A stretch of DNA of 64,000 nucleotides from Plantago ovata (taxonomy: Eukaryota > Streptophyta > Magnoliopsida > Lamiales > Plantaginaceae). Below are positions 21,851 through 32,219 of this stretch, one piece after another. The position numbers and the translations under genes are program-made. The number at the start of each line of letters is the position of its first letter. Position 1 is the stretch's first letter. The stretch spans positions 121,183,462 through 121,247,461 of the forward strand of contig CM051455.1 of the NCBI GenBank assembly GCA_028274465.1. Reading direction: 5' to 3'. The notes beneath the pieces were generated by a model. It was not told the DNA's origin and did no database searches. It worked only from the letters and a program-made list of their open reading frames with translations.

Positions 21851-22500
21851 TTTCATAATTGCGCAAATTTAGACAAGCATTACAGTCGCGCAATATATGC
21901 ATTGCATTTCTCATTTAATACAATAATACATAATCAATCATAATAAACCAGGACAATATAGATATCAGGTTGCAACAAATTCTATGAAAATTCACAAAAT
22001 CCATGATAAATAATGAGTATAAATACTGAATGTGAACAAATGGTACAAACCTGGAAGTTCATTTTGTCTTGAAAGAGGGAACGAGGATGAAAGCAAATCG
22101 ATCTCAGGTAGCAAACAAATCTATGAAAGTAACACTAATCAATTGATGAGAAATATTACAAAATACTGAATGTATGTACTGAATAAAAAACAACCAGGTG
22201 AAGAAATGGTTCAAACCTAGAAGCTGGTTTGTCTTGAAAGAGGGAAAAAGGTTTTGATAGACAGTTCGATCTAGAAGGGCAAATCGATCTCAGGTAGGAA
22301 CCAAATCTGTGGAAATTAAGTTCATTAATTGATGATAAATAATAGAAATACTGAATGTAAGCATAAAAAAGATCATCAGGTGAAGAAATGGTACAAACCT
22401 GGAAGCTGATAGTGTCTTGAATGAAGTTTTGATGAATCTTCGCCGCCTATGACAATGATTTTGTCCTTCCAGGAAGAGCAAGTATGACTATCTCGCTTAC
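21850..22500. repeat. degenerate ~175-bp tandem units
   Basis: Three further units of the GAAGAAATGGTACAAACCTGGAAGC type (near 22030, 22200 and 22385), each followed by GTCTTGAAAGAGGGAA- and CAAATCGATCTCAGGTAG-like sequence. Same family as at 20600-21130 and 25560-26030. No coding evidence. Confidence 0.65.
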
Positions 22501-22722
22501 TTGGAGGAGTGCCAGAGGGTGTTACACGTTTCCATGAGAATGTCTAAGGTAATAATAGAAAGGTGCCATCATAGAGATTCTACGTAATTGTATTCATAAA
22601 TAAAATAGAATAAAAATACAGCAACTCAAATTATTATAAAATGCACGATGTTCCACATTTATTGGTCAGTTGGTCACAAATTTATATTACTCGGGGATTT
22701 ATCAGAAGAGAGCAGATATGTT

Positions 22723-23130
22723 CTATGCTAATGCTAGTAGTCTACGAAAATGCAATAGTGAAATATAACATGAGAAATATCTCCTCTGAGCTATGTAGAT
22801 TATACATTTGAAACGAGAAGAAAGAAGCTTCCACTTCACGTATTTCCTTTGCAAGCATATTGCAACTAGTAAACATGAAAAGGAGAATACTAGGTAAATG
22901 AGCACAGGTAAGAAGCTGATACCAGTGTTCAATATGTACAGGTCAACATAGTAGATCTCATTGTTTTCTAATTTTCCGCATCCACCAAATATGAACAGCC
23001 GTCTACCTATTAACGCAGCGCTATGACCTTCTCTAGCCTCGGGTCCGTTACCTCTTAAACTTGGAGACGTCCATGTGTTTGAAGCTAGCATGTATAAAAG
23101 CAAAGGACCATCATAGATTGACATAAACAA
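22723..23130 (-). pseudogene. orphan kelch-repeat exon
   Basis: The minus strand from 23130 encodes about 70 residues typical of plant kelch/galactose-oxidase-like proteins: NTWTSPSLRGNGPEAREGHSAA, IGRRLFIFGGCGK and NNEIYYVDLYILNTG. RLFIFGG is the diagnostic double-glycine blade motif. After ILNTG a splice-donor-like GGTATCAGC follows and the continuing frame is intron-like. No neighbouring kelch exons are recognisable, so this looks like one exon of a lost gene or a captured fragment. Confidence 0.6.
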
Positions 23131-23240
23131 GTATCAAACAGATGTCTGTAGCATTAAAACGCCATTAAAGTTGTGAGTGAAAGCAAAAAGAATTAGTTTC
23201 ACTCAGTCAGACACAGCAACAAGTATAGAAGTATATATAT

Positions 23241-23262
23241 ATCGCAAACTATAGTTTGCGAT
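23241..23262. repeat. 22-bp perfect palindrome
   Basis: Half-site ATCGCAAACTA followed directly by its complement. Partial copies follow at once (AAACTATAGTTTGCGAT, then ATCGCAAACTATATATAT near 23297), embedded in AT repeats. Confidence 0.9.
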
Positions 23263-23564
23263 AAAACTATAGTTTGCGATATTCATATATATCTGGATCG
23301 CAAACTATATATATATCGCAAGGTTGCACATCAAACTCTGTATGCAATCCTCAAAGTCATCTACGGCACTATGACTTTCTTCAAAATAGAAGTATTTATA
23401 TTCTCATTTATTATCATAATAACTATATGAGAAACTTATAAACAGGAAAAGAAAAACAACAAGAATAAAATAAGAAGAGCAGTCAAGTGATCTGGACATG
23501 AGGCCTAACTAAACAACTTTAATTAACAGACTCTATGTTCATAAACAATTTACATAATAATGTA

Positions 23565-24080
23565 CTAGTTGCTCAAATAAAATACTACTAATGAAAGCAA
23601 GAATATCGTTCCGCGCATTTTTAAATTGCTTACCACATTGATGCTCAAGAATTCCAATGATGGTGTTGCATGAAGTAATTCAAGTATCTCGCTGCAATTA
23701 CTCTGACCCGTTATGTTTAGTTGTCTCAGCTTATCATGAACGCGGAGCATATGGCCAAAGTGTGATACCTGGTACAACCAATACGGGAAAATCCGTGAAA
23801 GAAATGTCATTTTCATCATGACGATCAATTGCTACCATATATGAGAAATCCGTGAGTGATGGAGCATTTATTTCCAAAGCCTCCTAACCTGACCATTTGC
23901 AAGCATGTACTGAGAATTTTTCTAGTACTGGAAAATCAAATGTCAGGTACTTGTACGAGAAGCCCCCTTCACAACCTCTACTTCCTCAAGATCAAAGCTA
24001 GTGAGGTTAGGAGCATAATTATTCGCACCAACATGGCAACATCCGAAATGGAACAGTTGTTAAGACTCATTTCCTTCAAT
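23565..24080 (-). pseudogene. F-box/LRR pseudogene, leucine-rich part
   Basis: On the minus strand, broken frames encode NYAPNLTSFDLEEVEVV-like sequence and then VHDKLRQLNITGQSNCSEILELLHATPSLEFLSINVV, typical leucine-rich repeats of plant F-box/LRR (FBD-type) proteins. It continues the gene whose F-box lies at 24932-25279; the two are separated by a MITE and a local duplication. Several stops and frameshifts are present. Confidence 0.65.
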
Positions 24081-24089
24081 GAACTGTTA

Positions 24090-24463
24090 GACCATCTCCA
24101 GCACAAGCTGGAGATGGGTCTGAGCTGTTTGGAAGAAACTGTCCATCAGCTCCAGCAGGAGCTGATGGGCAGTTTGGATGGATTTGGCCCAGACCAGTCT
24201 GGGCGAATTTTATCTTTTTTTTTAATTTTTTTTTATTTTATTTTTTTTCTGTCTTCTTTTTATTTTATTTCCTTTCTTCTTTTCTTTTTTAATTTTTTTT
24301 TTAATTTTTTTATCTTATTTTCTTATTGGGTTTGATAGTTTTATTGTTGGAGATGAAGAGAGTTTGAGTGGGTTTGAGAGAATAAAAAAGATTATAATTT
24401 AGTGGAATGCTGACGTGGCAGGAGAGAGAAGGTTTCGGAGGGTTTGATGTATTGGATATGGTC
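24090..24463. mobile_element. TTA-target MITE inside F-box/LRR pseudogene
   Basis: 374 bp flanked by TTA (24087-24089 and 24464-24466), with short inverted ends GACCATCTCCAGCACA and, read inward from the right, GACCATATCCAATACAT. TTA duplications suit PIF/Harbinger (Tourist-type) MITEs. The inside holds an inverted CAGCTCCAGCAGGAGCTG, a CCCAGACCAGTCTGGG palindrome and T-rich sequence. No coding capacity. Confidence 0.75.
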
Positions 24464-24904
24464 TTATTTAGGAGGCTGCTTGGGAACACCACCCCTTTAA
24501 TATCACAACGTACATTAAGATACTGATGGGCAGTTTGGATGGATTTGGCCCAGACTGGTCTGGGCTTGCCCAGACCAGTCTGGGCGAATTTTATCTTTTT
24601 TTTTAATTTTTTTTATTTTATTTTTTTTCTGTCTTCTTTTTATTTTATTTCCTTTCTTCTTTTCTTTTTTAATTTTTTTTTTAATTTTTTTATCTTATTT
24701 TCTTATTGGGTTTGATAGTTTTATTGTTGAAGATGAAGAGAGTTTGAGTGGGTTTGAGAGAATAAAAAGATTATAATTTAGTGGAATGCTGACGTGGCAG
24801 GAGAGAGAAGGTTTGGGAGGGTTTGATGTATTGGAGATGGTCTTATTTAGGAGGCTGCTTGGGAACACCACCCCTTTAATATCACAACGTACATTAAGAT
24901 ACTG
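24162..24904. repeat. tandem duplication copying most of the MITE
   Basis: Copy 1 is 24162-24522 and copy 2 is 24523-24904. Both start CTGATGGGCAGTTTGG and end CATTAAGATACTGA. Copy 2 has an extra ~20-bp CCCAGACTGGTCTGGG block. The unit contains the 3' four-fifths of the MITE plus ~60 bp of F-box gene sequence. The junction has CTGA microhomology, which suggests replication slippage or unequal exchange after the MITE inserted. Confidence 0.92.
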
Positions 24905-25279
24905 AAGGTGGCGTCCAATTGCATTAGACATCTATCTCTGGGCGTCATGTAAGTCATAGAAATCACCACATCTGAATTGGTAACTTCTCAGTCCTCGAGG
25001 CATAAGAAATATCCTGTCCATAGTCATACTAAACATCTCCACCCTTTGATTCAGGTCTAAATGCTGGTCATATATGTCCACAGTGTACGTGCTGGTCCAT
25101 TTGTACTCCCGCTCTTTTGATAGGATACAAGTACGAACGGCATCCTCTATTGGCAAGCGGGACAAGATGTTACTTAAAACAGATTCATGCAAATCTGTAA
25201 TGTGATCCATCTCTCTTGGATCCATAATCAGAAGAATACTTGTACTGATAATTTCAGAAATGCACCTGGCGTATCGCAA
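24905..25279 (-). pseudogene. F-box/LRR pseudogene, F-box exon
   Basis: The minus strand encodes an F-box: DLHESVLSNILSRLPIEDAVRTCILSKE, followed by WTSTYTVDIYD and LNQRVEMFSMTMDRIFLM. The frame shifts near 24935 and continues as AIGRHLQYLNVRCDIKGVVFPSSLLN, a leucine-rich segment, before the MITE duplication begins. F-box proteins of this kind are substrate receptors of SCF ubiquitin ligases; this copy is dead. The leucine-rich remainder is at 23565-24080. Confidence 0.75.
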
Positions 25280-26030
25280 TATTAGAGATGAGCATTACAC
25301 TCTCTCAATATATGCATCGCATTTATCAATTCATACAATAAAACATGTTAAGTGCACAGATCATAAACTTAATTGATGGCTGATAACAAACCGTTTCAAC
25401 CAAAATGTTTGTAAAATTTAAATGGGAAGTGTAACTGCGCGATCATCACAAGTTCACTACGTTTGGTTTTAAGCAAAAATCTTTCTAGAAATTCAGATCG
25501 ATCTCATGTAGCAAGTAGCAACTAAATCTACGAAAATTTCACAAATCGATGAGGCATAATACAAATAGTGAATGTATATATGTAATGAAATCATTAGATG
25601 AAGAAATGGTATAGCTTGGAAGCCAGTCGTATCTTGTAGAGCAAGGTTTTACTGATAGTTCTACTTCTACAAACGCAAATAAATCTAAGACCGCTACCAG
25701 ATGTATGAAAAGTTCACAAATGGACGATAAATTATGGGAAGCAATACAATTACCGAAGGCATGTATATAAAAAGCCATCTGGTGAAGAAACAGTACAAAC
25801 CTAGGAAGCCAATTGTATCCCGGACAAGAGAACAAGCTAGGATTGATAATCAGTTCTACATACAGAAATCAATCTCATGTAGCAACCAAGTCTGTTAAAA
25901 GTTGACCAAATTGATGACAAGTAATTAAAAAAATATACAAATAATGAATGCTTGTATACAGAAAACAAATCATCAGGTGAAGAAATGGCGTGCAAACCTG
26001 GAACCTGATCCTGGAAACGAAAATCAGCTT
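25245..26030. repeat. duplicated non-coding block, copy 2
   Basis: Collinear with 20440-21130, with the same degenerate GAAGAAA-ACCTGGAAGC units near 25600, 25785 and 25977. It runs directly into copy 2 of the gag-like gene at 26027. The open frames at 25539-25835 and 25837-26067 are repeat products. Confidence 0.65.
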
Positions 26031-27489
26031 CGTCCAATGATTTGTTGGCTAAATATGCAGTCAACATGGGTTTAACAAAACATCAATTTAAGATCGTGGA
26101 GCTATAACAGAAGGAGATTCTCGTGCAAGGGAAAATCGGACCTGGAACCCCATCGCCTGAACTGACATTTCGTGAGTACTTATTTCAGCTTTTAAGTTCA
26201 GAAGTATAAGCTCTTTTCTTCGGTAGCATTTTTTTTCTTTATCATATCTTGTTTTTAATGGTTAGTAAATTCTTTCAACAGAGTCCGTGATGAACATGAT
26301 CAAGTCTACTGCGACCACTAAGGAGCCAGAAACCTCTTCCAGCAGCTCCCAACAATCACTATATTGTCCGTCTGAAACTGATGAGCCTCTTGGAAAGGAT
26401 TTCTCGGCCTCTTCCGAGGATAGTACTCGTCTGAACATACTCTTTCATAAGCGGAAAGAGAATCAAACTGATTATAATCCTTTAGAGTCAGCTGTGACTA
26501 TTGACCCTGCTCAGCCTCTTCCTTCTCCTCTGCTTGCAATGACAAGGTTTGAAGATGTTTCTCTGTGATATTTTCCTCTGCTAGATATGCAAGTTGTAAC
26601 AGCCTCATCTGCATATCGAAGCCCTTCGTCTTTTTTTTTTTGTTTTTTTTCTTTAAATTATATTTACCAACTTCTACACACTGACAGCTAGGTTTTGGAG
26701 TCGATGTATGTCCAAAAAGATTGCAATCAGAAGTTAGAGATGAAGAATCAGGGACTCACTTCAAAGCTCACATTTACCAAGTCCCAAGTTGAACAACTTA
26801 AGGAAGAACTTGAGTATGTCAAATATGATTGCCATCAGAATTCAAAGATGGAGCTGCAAAAAGTCACTACAGAGCTACAGTTACTAAGTCCCGAGTTGAA
26901 GAGCTTGAGCAAGAACTCAGGCTATCTGAAGCTAAGTTAGTCCAGTCGGAAGAGATGACCTCCAGGACTAGGGAAGATGTGAAAAAGTTACAGAAAAGAG
27001 TAAATAGTCTCAAGTCTGTCTCAGTTCAAGATAGTGACGAGATCAAAAGAGAGTCAATCAATGAATACAAATCTTCTTATGTGTTCCGGGAGAGACGTGA
27101 AAGGATGAAGAAGGACGCGGTGAAGGATTATAAAGAATCAGAAGAATACTCTAACAACCTTCATCAGGCAATGGAAGGCGCAGTCCAGAAGTACAAGTTA
27201 TTTTCAGAATTTATGTGATAACACTAGGAAAGAAGCTATTAAGGTATATAGAGAGTCAAGCGATTTCTACACTGCAGTACAGGAGGAGTCACTCAAACAT
27301 TATCACAATGACTTTGAAGCATGTTAATTCCAATTCTCGAATAGCGGACAACTCCCGAATGGGTTTAACTTTGGATTTTTAGATCCTGGTGCTGGTATGT
27401 TCGGCAAACCTCAGGAACAAGTGCATGGTGCTGGTGGTTCTAGTTCTACATCTGCTCGGAAAAAGAAGCCTATAAAGATTGATATATGA
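26027..27489 (+). pseudogene. gag-like coiled-coil protein gene, copy 2, 5'-truncated
   Basis: Copy of 18893-20290; the duplication continues to about 27660. It begins abruptly in the middle of the first exon (CTTCGTCCAATGATTTG), so the gag-like FFSLF domain is missing. Exon 2 (from about 26283) is open here, encoding SVMNMIKST and SSSSSQQSLYCPSETDEP, unlike copy 1. Exon 3 has a one-base loss near 26875 that shifts the coiled-coil frame, and an early stop at about 27218 just after KLFSEF. The final block encodes a Gly-Ser and Lys-rich tail ending KKKPIKIDI. An in-frame TAA near 26107 ends the exon-1 remnant. Confidence 0.65.
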
Positions 27490-28269
27490 GGTTAATTTAA
27501 ATTTCTCAATGTCTGAGACATTTTTGTTTTTGTTTTTGGACTTAAAACAATTGATGATGTTTTGGTTTGCTGTCTTCTCTAACTATATATCTGTTCGTTC
27601 ACCTGTGTTGTGTTACTAATCAGAGTTCAAGGGAAAAGCCTACTCCTTGTACTAATCTTTTTTGCTTAACCGAATAGTATGTTAAATTATTTTTAAAGAC
27701 CCGCAGGTTTCATGGTCTTACCAGCTCGGGTTTGCACTAGTCGACATGTGTAGTGAATAGTGATTCAATTATGATTAATATATAAAATAGCACAATAGGT
27801 AGCACTGAAATGTTGGTACATATAGTTGGACCAAGTTACTCCGAGTGTTATCTTCAAACACTAACGGCATAACGGGTTTTGATCTAAATTCTTCGAAGTG
27901 ACAGCCAAGACAAGTTAGATTCTTCTCTAGTCTACCAAGATTGATATACAAGGTTATAGATTACTCAGTAACTGAATCAAGGATCAGCTGATTAATAACA
28001 AGCAAAACAGAGAAGATTAGACTACCTGCGCTTAAAGGTGAAAGTGAGAGTCGTGAGACGACAACATAGCATAATCAGCATACATAAGTACTTGCATATT
28101 TGGACCCTAAACATAAATCATGACTACTATGTAGTAGCAGACAAAAAGATCACCTTAATGCTAGTCTGGGTACTAAACATTATCTAATTTTATGGCATAA
28201 CAGAACAAACAAACCTCCAGGAGATCGAAACTTTGATAGATGGTTGACATTCTTCCTTCCACATAAACA
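27490..28269. other. intergenic, end of the duplication then nothing recognised
   Basis: 27490-27660 still matches the flank of copy 1 (20290-20440). From there to the F-box gene stop at 28270 I see only AT-rich non-coding DNA, which would include the 3' UTR of the F-box gene. Confidence 0.6.
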
Positions 28270-29421
28270 CTATAGTATTCCAAAACGCGTTGGATTCTTC
28301 CTGACCTTCAGCTGCAACCTATCATTTGACGACCTCTTCATAAGGATTGCTGGCAACATTTGATAAGAACATCGACGCACATCGCCCATGACTGTAATTT
28401 CATTCATGCAAACCTGCTTTTTCACATCAAACCACACAAGTATTTCACCAGTGTACCGGATAAGAACTTGCTGCTTGGCCCTCACATAGGCAACAACCCT
28501 GACCTTCTCTTGCGAATCCGGAAATGGCAGCCTCAACGAAACCAACTTAACCCACATGTTCTCTCCTCCATAACCTTCCAACATCCACACCTCAAAACAA
28601 TCATCCTTTGCACTCAGAAATAACTGTCCACCGATCGCGTCCAAATGCAGACTACGGCTTCTTGGTGGCATAGGAATCGTGCAGTAAGTTTCCGTTGCTA
28701 GATTAAGCGCAATAATTTGCACGGTAACGTGATTTCCGTCGTTGAGATACCTAATCCAATGCAGTGCACCATTACAAAAAACTCCCTGTTTGCTTAGCCA
28801 CTCAACCCTAGAATTGAGGAAATCTTCAATTATGCGCCAAACTTTCGATTTCAAGGAGTATATACAAGTCTTGAACACAGGCCGCACAGCAGAAGGAAAA
28901 TTGGTGGCGATTCTGACCACCTTGTAGTCATCAGTAGAAGCAACATACCCTAACCCATGACTGAATTTATGGAATGGGTTAGGAAAGACAGGTAACTTAA
29001 ACAACAAATCACCAGTGCAAATGTTAACTAATGCCCAAACCCTAGTCATTCCATAGTCGGGAAGGAGAATTAGGCCACGGCACACAGGTAGAGGCAACTT
29101 GGAGATAAAGAACGATGACGACGTTATGCTACTGAGCTCGATTGTTTTAGTACGTCGTCTAGTTTGGGCACAAGTAAGGGAGATCAAATCAATAGCAGAA
29201 TAGAGGCTACCTGAATAGATGCTAGCTCTCTTAGTGGAGATAGTGAGCATCAGATCTTCTTCGTCTTCTTGGAATTTGCGGCGGTGGAATTGCAATTTGA
29301 GGAATTGAGGATCATCTATGATGGATCTCCATGACTTGCAAACACAACGGAACTGGAGGAGTGGCTTCACCGGCAACCAAGAAAGAATTTCACGGAATAC
29401 GTCTGTTGGAATATCGGACAT
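28270..29421 (-). CDS. F-box protein with F-box-associated domain
   Basis: Intact single-exon gene of 383 residues on the minus strand. The F-box is at the extreme N terminus (residues ~2-45: DIPTDVFREILSWLPVKPLLQFRCVCKSW, then DPQF), the Skp1-binding part of SCF ubiquitin ligases. Residues ~95-330 match the F-box-associated (type 1) pattern: PLPVCRGLILLPDY, a PNPFHKFSHGLGYV- and DDYKVVRI-like block, VYSLKSKVWRIIEDF-like, GVFCNGALHWI, and IALNLATETYCTIPMPP followed by GGQLFLS. The ATG at 29419-29421 (MSDIPTD) is the natural start because the F-box begins within a few residues of it. Upstream is a GAGAGAGA-rich 5' UTR. Likely a substrate receptor in nucleus or cytoplasm; the target is unknown. 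No lesion seen. Confidence 0.93.
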   Translation of the reverse strand: MSDIPTDVFREILSWLPVKPLLQFRCVCKSWRSIIDDPQFLKLQFHRRKFQEDEEDLMLTISTKRASIYSGSLYSAIDLISLTCAQTRRRTKTIELSSITSSSFFISKLPLPVCRGLILLPDYGMTRVWALVNICTGDLLFKLPVFPNPFHKFSHGLGYVASTDDYKVVRIATNFPSAVRPVFKTCIYSLKSKVWRIIEDFLNSRVEWLSKQGVFCNGALHWIRYLNDGNHVTVQIIALNLATETYCTIPMPPRSRSLHLDAIGGQLFLSAKDDCFEVWMLEGYGGENMWVKLVSLRLPFPDSQEKVRVVAYVRAKQQVLIRYTGEILVWFDVKKQVCMNEITVMGDVRRCSYQMLPAILMKRSSNDRLQLKVRKNPTRFGIL

Positions 29422-30718
29422 TTTTTCAATTCAGCCGAGAGAGTGAGTGAGAGAGAGAGGGGCCTTAGGGTTTTCAAATTTCAAGCGTTGGACCTTGGAC
29501 TTGTTGGATGAGACTTGAGAGTGTGAAAGTGCAAACGACATGGTTCTTTATTTATTTTCTCTATTTTCTTTTAAAATAAAATTGGGATTATTAAATTAAG
29601 TTTTTGCTTATCCTTTTATTGTTGTTACCCTTTTTGCTTTGTAGGTTTTATTTATTTATTTCTTTATTTTAAGTAGGAAATTCAATTAAAACAATAAAAT
29701 GAGTCTTAACAATTAAAAACGAGCAGAATCCAACGAAATTAAAGGTTCAAGCCACCCAGGACAAATATTCCTAACAAAATGAAAGGTGTTGCTCAAATGT
29801 GATTTCTTGTGCTTAGGCGTACGGCGCTTAGGCGTTTGATTACAAAAGATTGCAACCTACTTCTAGCTAATCCTAACATAATACAATATGTTCACAAGAA
29901 CAAGAACAAAGGTAGAACAACCAAATTTACAGACACATAGTAGGTACAACCACTTAGGAGGTTTATATGTTTTTAGGATTAGACAGGGTATTGGAAGTAC
30001 ATTAAGAGTGAAGGGGAAAGTTTTTATTATACTGAAGAAAACACTCAATATTACAAGGACTCGACTTGACTCTGACACTTACACTTAGCTCACTCAATTG
30101 GCTTGGTAATAACACACCTCCAAGCCCTTATTTATACTACTAAGCAATATTACTTAGATATTTAATCTAAATAGCACATGGTAATAGTAACCTACACATG
30201 GTAAACTATTACATACTTTTTCGAGAAACATACTTAAACATAATAACTTCAACTTAAACTTATTCCTATTGTCTCCACAAGTGAAGTGGTTTCCGCATTA
30301 TTCGCTGTCAGACTCAGTATCATCCTCTTCACTGTTTGAAAGTATTTCTGGAATCGTAATTTTATGGCCCGGAACGTATCTCCTAAAGATGTACTTTTTT
30401 CCCTCAACTCGATAGATCGGATGATCAGGGTTTGATCGGGGCCACGAGTACTGCTCATGAAAGCCTACAAGTATTTGTCGAACTTCTTCAACAAAATCTT
30501 GTGGGTATAGGTCTCGATTATGCCAATGAGTTGTATGTGGACAAAAAGTCTCTCATCAAGGCTGGATGCTTCTACTCCATTCATTGCCGCCATTCCACGT
30601 GCCCTTTGATGAAATTTGCTTCCTTCAAAAGCATTAGCTTTATAACCTAACTCGCTCAGAAGACTCTCAGATAGTAAGATGAATTCTCTAGAATTATAAG
30701 CTAAATCTTTGTGTCTTC
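29422..30718 (-). other. F-box 5' flank, then coding remnant of an unidentified element
   Basis: 29422-29700 is the 5' flank of the F-box gene. From about 30720 down to 30300 the minus strand shows coding-like sequence in broken frames: SREFILLSESLLSELGYKANAFEGS, HEQYSWPRSNPDHPIYR, VEGKKYIFRRYVPGHK and an acidic end. I do not recognise the protein. Its upstream side is cut by the CACTA element at 30719. The matching promoter-like sequence continues at 33277-33374, which suggests the start of a retroelement or of an integrated pararetrovirus-like sequence, but no RT or primer-binding site supports either. Confidence 0.4.
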
Positions 30719-31269
30719 CACTACAAATTATCCTGGATACGGCGACGGAGATCATCCGTCGCATCCGTCGCTTAAGGCAGCGACGGATCAGCATTTATAG
30801 CGACGGATGAGAAATCCATCGCTAAATCGTTGGTCGCCAGCGAATTATTGACGAATCAATGAGTCGTCGTGAATTAGCGACGGGTGAAATGTTGACCGTA
30901 TTGCGACGGATGGTCCATCCGTCTCTAAGCTCCTTGCCACGTGGTGGTCTGGCCAGGGGCTCAGGGACGGATGACCATCAGTCGCTAAGCCTCTATGTCA
31001 CTTAGCCACGAGTGGTTCATCAGTCGCTGTTTTTCTTATTTTTTTATTATTTCATATTAAAATAATGTCTCCCAAAATCAAATTCAATCTGTTCAATTAA
31101 GCAACCTGTTACACAAATTATTATAGACCAAATAAACCGAAAATAATCCAAAAAATCATAATAAATGTAACGAAACCCTCCATACATAAAATAATAATCA
31201 TACGTACAATACTAATCCAAAGTAATATCATATCGTACACAGTATTCATGCAGAAAATAGAAATAGAGA

Positions 31270-31655
31270 GAATGAAAAGGCTAGGGGATCATGGAGAGGG
31301 TGGTGGTGGTGGTGGCGGTGGTGGTGGTGGCAACCCTAGCTTCACATACACCTCAGCGAGCATAGCTTGTTGCTGAGCCTACACCACGGCTAGCCTCCTC
31401 ATCTCCTCATCCTTCTGCTGCAACTGAAATAAGAGGGCCTGCTCTTCATCGGAAGAACTAGATGACGTGGTACATGATGAAGAGGTACCGGTACCACGAG
31501 CATGCGCCGTCCTCGAGCCCACCTCAGCAGTAGATGCCGCACTCCCCAGTCCCAAGCGACGACCCTTCTCGTTTGAAGGATTCACCTCGAGAAAATGACA
31601 TTCATTTCCTCAACAATGAGATCCTGATCACGAATCCTGGCCTCGTAGACCGCCT
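31270..31655 (-). pseudogene. Ptta/En/Spm-type transposon protein, last exon
   Basis: Starts at an AG acceptor near 31655 with AVYEARIRDQDLIVEEMN. It shifts frame near 31590, continues as VNPSNEKGRRLGLGSAAS (family motif GR-x-x-GLGS), then a Ser-rich stretch, QLQQKDEEMRRLAVV, a TAG near 31380, QQQAMLAEVYVKLGL and a poly-Pro tail encoded by the GGTGGTGGC tract at 31300-31331. One frameshift and one nonsense codon. Confidence 0.65.
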
Positions 31656-31746
31656 GAAATGATAAATCAAGAGTGCAAGGTGTTAGTTATGTGGTTAATT
31701 AGTTATGAAATCATTCGTATTTAATAAACACATGTATTGTTGAACT

Positions 31747-31850
31747 TACCGCAATCTCGCTGGCCTGAGTACACAACCATTGTTCGTCCTTGCCCGTCTG
31801 ATATCTGGTGAACAAGCTGAAGAGAAGACTCTCCTTCTCCTCCAACTGAA
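31747..31850 (-). pseudogene. Ptta/En/Spm-type transposon protein, second exon
   Basis: A short exon between an AG acceptor and a GTAAGT donor on the minus strand: LEEKESLLFSLFTRYQTGKDEQWLCTQASEIA. Its position and charge pattern fit the E-K-x-x-LF-x-x-THTxKDG region of the family. Confidence 0.6.
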
Positions 31851-31922
31851 TGACACATGAAAACATCATATACTTGGTTTGAAAGTTCGAAGTAAATAAC
31901 AAGTATAAGAATGATGATAAAA

Positions 31923-32219
31923 TCACAAAGTTAATACACTTACCTTCCTCCTCACATTTGTTGTAGTGATCGACTCAGAGCCAAAACGGTGTGTCACCAA
32001 GGTCCTGGTCCCATCAGCCGGCTTCGCCCTCCTGTTCTGCTCAACATGTGCCTTGACTCTCGGGTCAGCCCAGTATGCCTTCCACGCCGCCCAAAGGCCA
32101 TCTCCTAGCCAATCGGGTTTTGGCTGATTCTTATCAAATTTGGTCTTCAGACCATGAACCATTCCCTTGTAAAGGGAACTACCATGAGCGTTGAAACTCC
32201 ACCAAAGGTCCCACAGCAA
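31923..32219 (-). pseudogene. Ptta/En/Spm-type transposon protein, first visible exon
   Basis: The minus-strand exon encodes LWDLWWSFNAHGSSLYKGMV, PDWLGDGLWAAWKAYWADPRV and NRRAKPADGTRTLVTHRFGS, a good match to the Transposase_24/Ptta family signature (W-x-x-W, RxK-P-D-GTxxH-GS). After VRRK a GTAAGT donor follows at about 31943, so the last residues of the open frame are intronic. Two further exons follow towards lower coordinates. The family lacks its own catalytic triad and is thought to assist CACTA transposition. Confidence 0.75.

Noticed and set aside
31379-31585. Separate small Ser-rich protein gene
   Set aside because: It is one frame of the last exon of the CACTA Ptta-type protein, split by a frameshift and a TAG.
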